Below, piece after piece: positions 8,263 to 19,121 of a stretch of DNA of 64,000 bases; position 1 is the first letter of the stretch; every line of letters starts with the position of its first letter. The position numbers and the translations under genes are program-made. Origin of the DNA: Gammaproteobacteria bacterium (lineage in GTDB: Bacteria > Pseudomonadota > Gammaproteobacteria > Pseudomonadales > Cellvibrionaceae); contig SEBU01000002.1 of NCBI GenBank assembly GCA_004173475.1, forward strand, positions 372,001 to 436,000, written 5' to 3'. Under the pieces are notes generated by a model. The model saw nothing but the letters and a program-made list of their open reading frames with translations. It made no database searches and had not been told where the DNA came from.

Positions 8263-10665
8263 ATGGCTTTACAAATTCCGGGTTATCGCATAATCCGTAA
8301 AATTAATCAGGGTGGAATGTCCACCGTTTACCTCGCGATTCAAATCAGCGTGGGGCGTATTGTCGCGCTTAAAGTAATGAACCCCGGTCTAACCAGCGAC
8401 CCGGCGTTCAGCGAACGTTTTCAACGCGAAGCCACTATTGTTGGACAACTATCGCACCCGAACATCGTCGCTATTTATGATATAGGCCGGAAGGACGACT
8501 TGAATTATATCGCCATGGATTATTTGCCCGGCGGCTCTGTTCACGACAAAATGATTAATGGCTTAACTGGCGAAGAAGCATTACGAGTAACTAAAGAAAT
8601 CGCCAATGCACTCGATCATGCCCATGAAAAAGGTTACATACATCGCGATATAAAACCTGAAAATATTTTATTTCGCGCCGATAATTCTGCAGTGCTTTCC
8701 GATTTCGGTGTTGCAAAAGGTATTGTCGGTGTTTCGCGAATGACGCATGTGGGAACTGTAGTTGGAACACCTCATTACATGAGCCCGGAGCAAACGCGTG
8801 GCCAAACGGTGGATGCTCGTTCTGATTTATACAGCCTGGGTGTTGTATTTTTTGAAATGTTAACCGGAGCCTTACCTTATCAGGGTGAAGACGCTGTAAC
8901 TATTGCGTTAAAGCACATCAGCGCCCCTATTCCAAAGCTGCCATTGCAATATCAGGCTTATCAGCGAATTCTGGAAAAATTTTTAGCAAAAGATCCTGCT
9001 CAACGTTTTCAATCAGGTCGTGAAATAAGTACCGCAATTGATCAGTTGGAGAACGCAACCAGGGTGCCCTACATCACCAATTCTGCACCAGAAGATCTTT
9101 CGATAATGGCACTTGTTCGCGCGCTGTTTGCAGCGACTGCTAATGCGATTAGTTGGCGCTGGAATAAATTGATGAACCTGCGGTGGTCCAAAGCTGACGG
9201 CCTTCATTACAAAAAAACCGCCCACGATTCGGTATTTGGTAGCGAGGTAGCACCCACGGTTTTTGGTGCGAGAATCCAGCAACAAACCCACATCAATACG
9301 ATGATGGTATTGAACAACCGGAATATCCGAAAATCATTTAGTGTTTTGGGTGTTCTGATTTTTTTATGGTGCGTCTTAAGTGTGATGGTGCAATCCGCAT
9401 TCTCAACACAACCAAATACCTTGCCACAGTTCCTAAATGTCGCAACGCGAAGTACAGCCGATATCTTTCTCCCTCAATCGTCGCAAACAAGTTCGGTGTT
9501 TTTTTCTTCCGCCGCATCCTCATCGTCTCCGGCAGTCGCTGAAGTACCATCAATCGTTACGGCAAGCGAAGCTAACGCGAATGCAGATGCGAATACCAGC
9601 TCCGCAAATGAAGAAATCAGTTCGACTCAAGCCAGCAGTGTCGAAACACTTGCGCAATCCGTGCAGTCATCCAGCGAGTCATTACCTGCAGCCCCAACCT
9701 ATTCATTAACCATTAGCACCGTGCCTAACGATGCTCGCATTCGACTATTGACTATTCCTGACAAATACAAGGATGGAATTGAGTTGGAATCTGGCCGCTA
9801 CAAAGTTGAGGTAAGCAAAAGCGGCTACAAAAGTAAAATCGATTGGGTTGAAATAAAACAAGAGCCTTTGAAAGTTGATATCGAATTGGAAGTTGATCCA
9901 GAGGCAGAAAATCTTTCTGCAAAAGCGCCAGCAACAGTGACAGTGTCGGGTGGAAAAAATGCGCCAGCGATGGTTCGTGTTCCTGCGGGAAGCTTTAATA
10001 TGGGTGATGACAATAATATGCACACCGCCCCTGCTCACAAGGTAACTATTAACAGGGCGTTCGCCATTAGCAAATATGAAATTACGTTTGCTGAATACGA
10101 CGCCTACGCGCAAGCCGCCAATAAACCTTTTCCGGGAGACAACGGCTGGGGCCGCGAAGATCGCCCCGTTATTCACGTGAGTTGGGAAGATGCCAATTCC
10201 TATGCGCAGTGGCTTTCCAAAACTACAGGAAAGAAATTTCGTTTACCTACTGAAGCCGAATGGGAATACGCAGCGCGTGCAGGGAGTACGGATATTTTTT
10301 GGTGGGGCAGCAATGAGCAAGACGCAAAAGGGAAAGCCAATTGCAGACGTGGATGTCTCAGTAACTATTCCGGTTTATTTGGAAGTAAAACGGCACCTGT
10401 TGGAAATTATTCACCGAATGCCTTCGGAATTTACGACACCGCAGGTAATGTCTCTGAATGGGTGCAAGACTGTTACGAGGAAAATTACAACAATGCCAAC
10501 GCGAATGGTGTAGCACGAGACGTTAAGCAATGCTCATCACGTGTAATTCGTGGCGGCTCAACTAAAGATAATGTACAACGCTTAATGACAAGCGCCCGCG
10601 ATTCAACAGCTGCCGATGCTATGATAGAAACGCTGGGTTTTAGATTGGTTATGGAACTCAACTAA
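8263..10665 (+). CDS. Ser/Thr kinase with PEGA and FGE-sulfatase-like sensor domains
   Basis: An 800-residue protein with four parts. A Hanks-type kinase occupies about 1-270: Gly loop NQGGMS 15-20, Lys37, catalytic HRD 127-129 with KPEN, DFG 147-149, SPE 174-176. A membrane helix is at 361-380 and a Ser/Ala-rich linker at about 400-475. A PEGA-type beta domain follows at about 480-545, then a formylglycine-generating-enzyme/sulfatase-modifying-factor fold at about 570-798 (MVRVPAGSFNMG, RLPTEAEWEYAARAG, NVSEWVQDC, RVIRGGS). The region after RVIRGGS lacks the two cysteines used by true FGE, so this half is probably a periplasmic binding or sensing domain. All kinase residues are intact. It is paired with the PP2C upstream. 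Confidence 0.92.
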   Translation: MALQIPGYRIIRKINQGGMSTVYLAIQISVGRIVALKVMNPGLTSDPAFSERFQREATIVGQLSHPNIVAIYDIGRKDDLNYIAMDYLPGGSVHDKMINGLTGEEALRVTKEIANALDHAHEKGYIHRDIKPENILFRADNSAVLSDFGVAKGIVGVSRMTHVGTVVGTPHYMSPEQTRGQTVDARSDLYSLGVVFFEMLTGALPYQGEDAVTIALKHISAPIPKLPLQYQAYQRILEKFLAKDPAQRFQSGREISTAIDQLENATRVPYITNSAPEDLSIMALVRALFAATANAISWRWNKLMNLRWSKADGLHYKKTAHDSVFGSEVAPTVFGARIQQQTHINTMMVLNNRNIRKSFSVLGVLIFLWCVLSVMVQSAFSTQPNTLPQFLNVATRSTADIFLPQSSQTSSVFFSSAASSSSPAVAEVPSIVTASEANANADANTSSANEEISSTQASSVETLAQSVQSSSESLPAAPTYSLTISTVPNDARIRLLTIPDKYKDGIELESGRYKVEVSKSGYKSKIDWVEIKQEPLKVDIELEVDPEAENLSAKAPATVTVSGGKNAPAMVRVPAGSFNMGDDNNMHTAPAHKVTINRAFAISKYEITFAEYDAYAQAANKPFPGDNGWGREDRPVIHVSWEDANSYAQWLSKTTGKKFRLPTEAEWEYAARAGSTDIFWWGSNEQDAKGKANCRRGCLSNYSGLFGSKTAPVGNYSPNAFGIYDTAGNVSEWVQDCYEENYNNANANGVARDVKQCSSRVIRGGSTKDNVQRLMTSARDSTAADAMIETLGFRLVMELN

Positions 10666-11156
10666 AAATATAATTTTCATCATCGTTTATTAGCGCCTTC
10701 TGTTCGATTAGCTCAAAGCCATTAAAACGCGCATAACCCAATTTGTCTGCCGCATCGTTTATAAATCATTTCATTCATCGATTAAAGCAACATTCTATTT
10801 TCATAGTCGAATTAAACCATCTTAAAAAATTCCCAAATCTAATTACATAAGTCACACTCAATTTATTTGTAATATTTAATTACTATAGTAATATACGGGC
10901 GACTCTGGTTAGATGCTCAATCTATATCGCTCGCATAATCTCTGCGCGGACGCGCATTTTCTAAACATTATTTATTTTTTGTTTAAAAGTACGGTGAATG
11001 ACGATTGGACATCGGAGCAATGATTAAAGGCATGGACGTTTTAAAGCGTAATGATTTCCCCACAAAGATATGATCATTTTTTTAAAGAAACATTTAGGTT
11101 CCGCAAAAAAAATAAAAATATCTATTCTTTTAACTAAAAATTTTAGGAATGATCAA
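10666..11156. promoter_or_regulatory. AT-rich gap upstream of the GH51 gene, with a 14-bp palindrome
   Basis: About 490 bases carry no convincing gene. A perfect palindrome ATTACTATAGTAAT lies at 10879-10892 and could be an operator for the arabinofuranosidase gene. There is a short GC-rich GCGCGGACGCGC near 10950. I see no clear terminator for the kinase gene and no confident sigma-70 promoter. A small frame from the ATG at 11070 is in phase with the enzyme but unlikely to be its start. Confidence 0.35.
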
Positions 11157-13238
11157 GTGAATAATAACATTTCATCTATCACTCGGCGAAACATGCTTTT
11201 AGGTTCACTCGGCCTGGCTGGAACATGGGCGCTTCCCTCCTTTGCGGCTTCGTCCTCCACGATTAAAGGCGTCATTAACATAGGAGAGAAATTTCCTGCA
11301 ATACCACCTTATATTTACGGCGGATTTATTGAGCACATCGGCAATCTAATTAATCATAGTTTGTGGAGTGAAGTTCTAGATGACCGCAAATTTTATTACG
11401 GCGTTCTGGAGGTTGCCGAACCTTTCCCAACTGATCGACGCGCCGCCATGTCTTACATTCGCAAATGGACGGCTGTTGGCCCCCTTTCGGCAATCACGCT
11501 CGATAAAAAAAATGCGTATGTTGGCGAGCACAGCCCCAGCATTGCACTGTCAGCCACACCGAGAGGGGTCACACAATCCAAACTTTCCTTTAAAGGTGGC
11601 AGGCCTTACACAGGAAGGATTGTGGTGAGTTCTGACGAACCGACCGAAATTTCAATTTCAATTATTTCCGCAAAAAAAGATCGGCAAACCGTCAAAGTAA
11701 AATCTTCACAAGAATGGAGCACGGTTTCGTTTGAAATTACTCCTAAAGTAAGTTCTACAGAATCACATCTTGAAATTACCGCAACAGGTTCCGGAAATTT
11801 ACGGATTGGTGCAGTGTCATTAATGCCTGCTGATAACGTACAAGGATTTCGCGCGGATACAATCGCTCTCATGAAAGAAATGGATTGTAAAATTATGCGT
11901 ATGCCGGGCGGAAATTTTATTTCTGCTTACGATTGGAAAAATACGATTGGCGATAAAGATAAACGCCCACCAACCCTGGATCCTGTTTGGAAAGCCGTAC
12001 AGCCTAACGATGTTGGTGTGGATGAGTTGCTGCAAATGTGCAAGCTTATTAATTGCGAACCCTATTGGTGTGTTAACACGGGCTCCGGCGAACCTCGTTC
12101 GGGCGCTGAACTTGTTGAATACGTCAACGGCGCATCTGATACAGAATGGGGCGCAAAACGCGTTGCTAACGGCCATGCGGAACCCTACAAAGTTAAATAT
12201 TGGAACATAGGTAATGAGATGTACGGACATTGGCAATTTGGCCACATGTCACGCGACCAATACGTTATAAAACACAATTTGTTTGCCGATGCCATGCGAG
12301 CGGTAGACCCTTCCATCTATATAGTTGCACCCGGCGGTTTTGTTGATGAAATGACAACAGGTCAAGGAATTTTTATTGCGGGGCAAGCACAAGTTCACGT
12401 AGGTTCTGAACGCGACTGGGCCTACGGTATGCTAAAAGATTCCTGGGGAAAATTTGATGCCTTGGCAACTCATGCTTACCCACCGGAAGGTAAACGATTT
12501 GATTTACAAACCGGTAAACTTTTTGACGTAAAAATGTCGCCGGTTGAATGGGCCAGACAACCCGCAAATCGGGTTGCCACCATGGCGGATGCGTGGGAAG
12601 AATATAAAAAATTATTTCCTAAATTAAATGAAGGCAACATTAAAGTTTTCTTTGATGAATGGGCCTATAGCTTCCAGGACAGTTTAAAAGGTGCGGTGGC
12701 TATATCTTTAACGCTTCATGAGTTTTTCCGTCACACTGATTTTATTGCAATGGCCGGTTATACCATGGGTACAGCATGGATTAACTTTAATGCAACTGAA
12801 TCAACGATCAGTGCGCGTGGCCGGGCATTCCAACTTTACAACAAACATTTTGGTAGCATTCCGGTTAAGGTTAATGGCAACTCTCCGCAACCAGCACCAC
12901 AATACCCAGTTGGGGGCGACCAGCCTCGTGTTAATACTGGCAGCCCAACTTATCCATTAGATGTTTCTGCGGCCTTAACGGAAGACGGGAATACCTTAAC
13001 AATTGCTCTCGTAAATCCGACGGAGACAGCCCAGAGTATAGATCTATCTTTCGAAGGTTTTAATGCGAAAGGAAAAGGAAAAGTTTGGTCCCTGATTGGA
13101 AAAAATGCTGAAGCAACTAATGTGGTTGGTAAGAAACCTGATGTGGTAGTTCTAGAGTCAACCTTGGACACTAGCAGTACCAATTTCAAACTAGCGCCAC
13201 TCAGCGTTAAAATTTTTCACTTTCCAAAATCTGTGTAA
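11157..13238 (+). CDS. GH51 alpha-L-arabinofuranosidase, Tat-exported
   Basis: A 693-residue glycoside hydrolase family 51 enzyme that releases terminal alpha-L-arabinofuranosyl units from arabinan and arabinoxylan. Catalytic acid/base Glu354 sits in WNIGNEMYG and nucleophile Glu501 in FFDEWAY, the standard GH51 pair. The GTG at 11157 is chosen because AGGA lies eight bases before it and it places a twin-arginine signal (S-I-T-R-R-N-M-L-L-G, Arg10-Arg11) at the N-terminus, with a likely cleavage after SFA or FAA. An ATG at 11070 would bury the signal. A carbohydrate-binding-like beta region lies at about 120-220. It is a single gene with its own terminator. Confidence 0.92.
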   Translation: MNNNISSITRRNMLLGSLGLAGTWALPSFAASSSTIKGVINIGEKFPAIPPYIYGGFIEHIGNLINHSLWSEVLDDRKFYYGVLEVAEPFPTDRRAAMSYIRKWTAVGPLSAITLDKKNAYVGEHSPSIALSATPRGVTQSKLSFKGGRPYTGRIVVSSDEPTEISISIISAKKDRQTVKVKSSQEWSTVSFEITPKVSSTESHLEITATGSGNLRIGAVSLMPADNVQGFRADTIALMKEMDCKIMRMPGGNFISAYDWKNTIGDKDKRPPTLDPVWKAVQPNDVGVDELLQMCKLINCEPYWCVNTGSGEPRSGAELVEYVNGASDTEWGAKRVANGHAEPYKVKYWNIGNEMYGHWQFGHMSRDQYVIKHNLFADAMRAVDPSIYIVAPGGFVDEMTTGQGIFIAGQAQVHVGSERDWAYGMLKDSWGKFDALATHAYPPEGKRFDLQTGKLFDVKMSPVEWARQPANRVATMADAWEEYKKLFPKLNEGNIKVFFDEWAYSFQDSLKGAVAISLTLHEFFRHTDFIAMAGYTMGTAWINFNATESTISARGRAFQLYNKHFGSIPVKVNGNSPQPAPQYPVGGDQPRVNTGSPTYPLDVSAALTEDGNTLTIALVNPTETAQSIDLSFEGFNAKGKGKVWSLIGKNAEATNVVGKKPDVVVLESTLDTSSTNFKLAPLSVKIFHFPKSV

Positions 13239-13291
13239 TTACGGAACTTGGTATAAAAATGAGAGTGTAAAGTTATTCTGGTAGAAATAAA

Positions 13292-13326
13292 AATGGCGGA
13301 AATCTAATAGTTTCCGCCATTTTTAT
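13292..13326. terminator. Bidirectional intrinsic terminator
   Basis: The stem AATGGCGGAAA / TTTCCGCCATT has an eight-base loop, with T-rich tracts on both strands. It ends the GH51 gene on plus and the RsmB-like gene on minus. Confidence 0.88.
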
Positions 13327-13339
13327 TTATCTAAAATTT

Positions 13340-14665
13340 TTAATTCCGTTTCAACACCGCTACAAACATGGCGTCCGAATCCTGAAATGGGGCTCCAAGC
13401 ATTGTCTGATTGACCAACACAAACTCTGGATTATTTTTTATAAACCATTCCACTTGAGCTTCGTTTTCGCTGACTTGCCAACTACAGGTCGCATACACCA
13501 AATGGCCACCAGCACGAACCGCTTTTACCGCGTTCGTCAGAATTTTCTGTTGTAGTGCGATTAACTCTTGTGTATCTGATTCACTCAAACGCCAGCGAGC
13601 ATCAGGGTTGCGTCGCCAAGTTCCAGCAGAACTACAAGGGGCATCAATTAATACCCAATCAAAACCCTGTTGCTGCGCAACTTCTTTGGGTAAACGCAAG
13701 GGTTCATCCCCTGCCCACTCAAAGCTACGAATATTATGAAATTCAGCGCGCTTGCTGCGTCGTTTTAATTCTTCGAGTTTATAGCCGTGCAAGTCCGTCG
13801 CGATCACAACACCTTTATTGTTCATTCGCGCTGCAATCGCTAAAGATTTTCCGCCCGCACCTGCGCAAGCATCCCACACTTTTTGCCCGGGTTTTACATC
13901 TACCGCCAACGCAATTTGCTGACTTGCCAAATCCTGAATTTCAACCAAGCCTTCTTTGTGTGCCGCCGCCCCAGACAAATGCTTTCCACCGCGAGCAAAT
14001 AAATGGCCTTCTTGATCAAGCTCTACATGCACAGAATCTTGTTGCAGCTTTTTCACAACATCATCTAAAGGGAGACTCTTTTGCACACGCAACCAGAGCG
14101 GCGGCGCGATATTTTGTTGGTTAATAAAATCCGTTAATTGTTCGTCCGTCCACTGACTTTTTACTTTTCGTTCTTCCAGTAGCGGAACCCATTGTGGACG
14201 AAGGCCCGACCACAACAAAATTTCTTCAGGTTGTTCAGAGAGGCTGAAATATTGTTCCAGTTTATCAAACCAGGCTTTGCGCGCTGTTAAATCACGCAAA
14301 GCTTTCGGGCCAGCGTTTTCATTTTTTTCGCGCAATGCAATCCAAAACCAAAAGCCGGCAACGGGTATTTTTTTAGCGCTTGATTGAACCCAGGTTTTAT
14401 CCCAGGCAGCCCAATTTAACATCTCTTGTTTTTGGTAACTTTCTTCCAGCGCACAGGCTAATTGAAAATAGCGCATAGCCGAAAACATGCACAAACTTAA
14501 TTCCCGTGTGTTTGACTTGGCGGACGCGAATTCAGATTTCGGATTGGTATTTTTGCGCAAATGGTTTTTCAACCATTTATCCAGGGGCATCCATTCATTT
14601 TGCGTGAGCCAGGTACGCCATAGATCAAAAAGTATGTCATAAGGTATTTTGTTAGGAATTGCCAT
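13340..14665 (-). CDS. RsmB/NOP-family rRNA (cytosine-5) methyltransferase
   Basis: A predicted 441-residue m5C RNA methyltransferase. SAM motif I is WDACAGAGGKSLA. Motif IV is DAPCSSAGTWRRNPD, with the conserved Pro-Cys. Motif VI is LVYATCSWQVSENE, with the catalytic-type Thr-Cys. These match the RsmB/Nop2 group and the product probably modifies 16S rRNA. The N-terminal half is helical, NusB-like in length but not obviously similar. The ATG at 14663-14665 (MAIPNKI) has GGA seven bases upstream; a TTG at 14719 would add 18 residues. The exact target (C967 or another position) is not resolved from sequence, so I give no symbol. Confidence 0.85.
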   Translation of the reverse strand: MAIPNKIPYDILFDLWRTWLTQNEWMPLDKWLKNHLRKNTNPKSEFASAKSNTRELSLCMFSAMRYFQLACALEESYQKQEMLNWAAWDKTWVQSSAKKIPVAGFWFWIALREKNENAGPKALRDLTARKAWFDKLEQYFSLSEQPEEILLWSGLRPQWVPLLEERKVKSQWTDEQLTDFINQQNIAPPLWLRVQKSLPLDDVVKKLQQDSVHVELDQEGHLFARGGKHLSGAAAHKEGLVEIQDLASQQIALAVDVKPGQKVWDACAGAGGKSLAIAARMNNKGVVIATDLHGYKLEELKRRSKRAEFHNIRSFEWAGDEPLRLPKEVAQQQGFDWVLIDAPCSSAGTWRRNPDARWRLSESDTQELIALQQKILTNAVKAVRAGGHLVYATCSWQVSENEAQVEWFIKNNPEFVLVNQTMLGAPFQDSDAMFVAVLKRN

Positions 14666-14784
14666 GCACGCGTCCAGATAAGCTTTAAATAGTGGGCTGC
14701 AGTATACGCCTGATCGCAACTCACTAACATAAATGATCGTGCCACGCGTACCGAACGCGCAAAAAATAACCTGTCTGGCTCGTA

Positions 14785-15471
14785 TTAATTAAACAATCGG
14801 TTTTGAAACCAAATAAGAATGGGATAAGCGGAAAGCCAAATCCAAAAAAAGCGATTTAAGCCTAATAGACATGCATTCGCGAGATGGAATAATCCAGCAA
14901 CTATTAACGCCAATATTAACGAAATTTGGCTCGATAAAGATAATGGAAACACAAGCTCAAATAATATAACCAACCAGCTCATGACCAACATTATTCGCGG
15001 CAACTGCCCAAATCTCCGAGTTAGCTCGCTAACAGGATAAGCAGTGATAGAAAATACGTCCTTCAGGGCTTGGCCATTGCGCCAATCCCGATTAATAACT
15101 TTTATATACCCCGACTGAAAGTAAGAAAAACATAACTGGAACGCCAAGTAGCCGAGCGCAATTTCTTGCCAAAATGTCGTAGGTGCAACGTGGGATAAAA
15201 ACAAACACAACAGCACCAAAGCCGTCATGCAATCGCTTCCGCCATTGTAAGGGCCCTGAAAGCGATAGAGTAAAATCCCCGTGAGGACCAACAAAGCACA
15301 TTCAATGATAGCCGGATAAAATCCTAATAGTAATAAAACTGACAGGCAGACAGAAACAAAACCCAGTGTTTTTTCCGGCTGCATTCCACGACAGTACTCC
15401 AAACCTTGCTGCACCAATGCAAATGCGAGAATAATTTCTGAACAGCGAACTGCTTGATCGAGCAATATCAT
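14785..15471 (-). CDS. HTTM-like multi-pass membrane protein
   Basis: A 228-residue protein with about six hydrophobic helices. Features such as YNGGSDCMT in a loop, the FSYFQSGYIKVINRDWRNGQAL segment region and a short length recall HTTM-domain proteins, the membrane fold shared with vitamin-K-dependent gamma-carboxylase relatives. The assignment is by pattern only. The start overlaps the stop of the gene upstream by four bases, so it is translated with that 143-residue partner. Substrate unknown. Confidence 0.6.
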   Translation of the reverse strand: MILLDQAVRCSEIILAFALVQQGLEYCRGMQPEKTLGFVSVCLSVLLLLGFYPAIIECALLVLTGILLYRFQGPYNGGSDCMTALVLLCLFLSHVAPTTFWQEIALGYLAFQLCFSYFQSGYIKVINRDWRNGQALKDVFSITAYPVSELTRRFGQLPRIMLVMSWLVILFELVFPLSLSSQISLILALIVAGLFHLANACLLGLNRFFWIWLSAYPILIWFQNRLFN

Positions 15472-15899
15472 CCAGCAGCTCCAAAACCTATTGCTTTTGA
15501 AACAAAGGTTACAGGTTGAGTAATAATCTGAGCCTCGCGAATAACCGCACTTATTCTAAATTTAACGTACGTTGAATCAGTATTGGGAATAATTTCTTCG
15601 GATTTTATCGCCTCTAAGATACGGTACATAATTTCTTGTTCGCGTAGTTCGGAATAAACTTCAAATAATCGCTCAGCACAGGAATTTATATACAGGGTTT
15701 CATTCCAGCGAGGGTTATGAAATAAATGGAAAATTCCTTCCCTAAAAGAAATTTTTCGCGGTAATGGTCGAAACTCTCGCCAATGAGTTGGCTCGTCATT
15801 TTCATTATTAGAAAACGCAATATGAATTCGGGGAGATGGACCTATGCTGCTAAAAAAGCGCCATGACGGAAATAAAACCGGAAGAAAGATTTTTAACAT
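15468..15899 (-). CDS. Hypothetical protein, partner of the HTTM-like protein
   Basis: A 143-residue protein with a short hydrophobic N-terminus (MLKIFLPVLFPSW) and a mostly soluble body rich in Arg and Glu, including the segment NPRWNETLYINSCAERL. I recognise no family. AAAGAAA precedes the ATG. Its stop overlaps the start of the HTTM-like gene by four bases, which indicates tight coupling and a shared role. It may be an accessory factor or a substrate-handling subunit; this is inference from the gene arrangement only. Confidence 0.6.
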   Translation of the reverse strand: MLKIFLPVLFPSWRFFSSIGPSPRIHIAFSNNENDEPTHWREFRPLPRKISFREGIFHLFHNPRWNETLYINSCAERLFEVYSELREQEIMYRILEAIKSEEIIPNTDSTYVKFRISAVIREAQIITQPVTFVSKAIGFGAAG

Positions 15900-15960
15900 T
15901 TTTTATTTTCTTTAGCAATTTTCGATCACATCCTTGTGACTTTTTAATAATAGTAAGCGG

Positions 15961-17976
<2,016 letters not shown>

Positions 17977-18031
17977 GATATTAAAAAATTCCGGTCGTTT
18001 TGATAAAAGGGAGCCATCATAAATTTAAGCC

Positions 18032-18048
18032 CTGACAATGTATGTCAG
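18032..18048. promoter_or_regulatory. Inverted repeat in the uvrB leader
   Basis: CTGACA (18032-18037) and TGTCAG (18043-18048) form a perfect 6-bp inverted repeat with a 5-base spacer, 56 bases upstream of the uvrB start. It resembles an SOS operator but the half-site spacing is CTG-N11-CAG rather than CTG-N10-CAG, and the CTGT core is absent. It is recorded as an unassigned operator candidate. Confidence 0.35.
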
Positions 18049-18058
18049 TAGTCGCACC

Positions 18059-18979
18059 TTATTTTCCTTCACAAGCACGAGGTAAACACTCCTTGAGAAT
18101 ACTGGCCAATTTTTGGGTCGCTGGGCCCGCAAATTCTTTGTCTGCAAAGGTAAGATAAACTGGCGCCTCGCGCTCCGAGCCGATTTCAACGGGCAAATAC
18201 TTTAACGTACCTGCTTCTATATCATCTTTGGTGTATGCGTCGGGAACCCAGGCATAGCCCAATCCCATGCGTATGGCATCCAAGGATGTCTTGATATGAC
18301 TCACAGTCCAACGCTGATCTGCTTCTTGCCAACCAACCGTGTGGCGACGGTATTGCCCTGAGTCGCGCACAACAATCTGCCTATGCTGCCGCATATCTTC
18401 ATAGGTCACTGGTCGCCCCAGAACTTGTAGTGGATGAGTTGGACTGGAAACACCGTGAAATGTTGCGTTCATCAATTTTTCGCCGATAAAACCCGGCGGT
18501 ACGAAGCCACCAATGGCCAGATCTACCTGCCGCTTAAGCAGTGCGTCTTCCGTTCCAGACAACACTGTCTCGTAATATTCCACACGGGTATCAGGAAAAT
18601 CTTTGGCAAACATCGACAAGCAATAAAGCACTTTTGCGGGCGGGATAATAATGTCCACCGCAATTTTAACGATGGGTTCTACATGTATAGCCAAGCATTC
18701 AGCCGACTTTTCCAACCGCTCTGCCTGCTCCAAGAGAAGTTTTGCACGGCGATAAAGTAACTCTCCTGAAGGTGTCGCCACCGCTTTTCGGCCCTGCAGG
18801 TTAAATACTTTCACGTTTAATGCCGATTCCAACTGGGAGATAGCGTAAGAGACCGCTGATTGGCTTTTATTCAATTGTTCCGCCGCCTTGGCGTAACCAC
18901 CTGCATCGATGACGGCCAACAAAGCCCTCCATTGCTCAAGCGTTACTTTATTTTCAGCGACAGCAAAGCTGTTATTCAT
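18059..18979 (-). CDS. LysR-family transcriptional regulator
   Basis: A 306-residue LysR-type regulator. The winged HTH spans about 12-70 (GGYAKAAEQLNKSQSAVS is the helix-turn-helix), followed by a periplasmic-binding-protein-like effector domain. The ATG at 18977-18979 is preferred: GGATGG is just upstream, while the in-frame start 33 bases further has no ribosome site. It is divergent from azoR across 142 bases, the usual arrangement for a LysR regulator and its target, so it probably controls the azoR-phhB-pirin genes. The inducer cannot be predicted. Confidence 0.9.
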   Translation of the reverse strand: MNNSFAVAENKVTLEQWRALLAVIDAGGYAKAAEQLNKSQSAVSYAISQLESALNVKVFNLQGRKAVATPSGELLYRRAKLLLEQAERLEKSAECLAIHVEPIVKIAVDIIIPPAKVLYCLSMFAKDFPDTRVEYYETVLSGTEDALLKRQVDLAIGGFVPPGFIGEKLMNATFHGVSSPTHPLQVLGRPVTYEDMRQHRQIVVRDSGQYRRHTVGWQEADQRWTVSHIKTSLDAIRMGLGYAWVPDAYTKDDIEAGTLKYLPVEIGSEREAPVYLTFADKEFAGPATQKLASILKECLPRACEGK

Positions 18980-19121
18980 GATCCATCCAATTTTTCGATT
19001 AAATACCGTCAAATATCGCTATTTATCATTCGCTCGTCAAATCATTTAATAGCTCCATGGCAATCAAGCCACATAAACGAAGCGGAAATCCCTATAGAGC
19101 CTGAATGGCGAGGAATCGGAA

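Noticed and set aside
7365-10665. Type VI secretion PpkA/PppA regulatory pair
   Set aside because: No Fha, VipA/B, Hcp or ClpV genes are in the window, and the kinase has PEGA and FGE-like domains rather than the usual PpkA VWA region.
18032-18048. LexA box for uvrB
   Set aside because: The half-sites are separated by one base too many and the CTGT/ACAG cores are absent, so it is listed only as an unassigned repeat.
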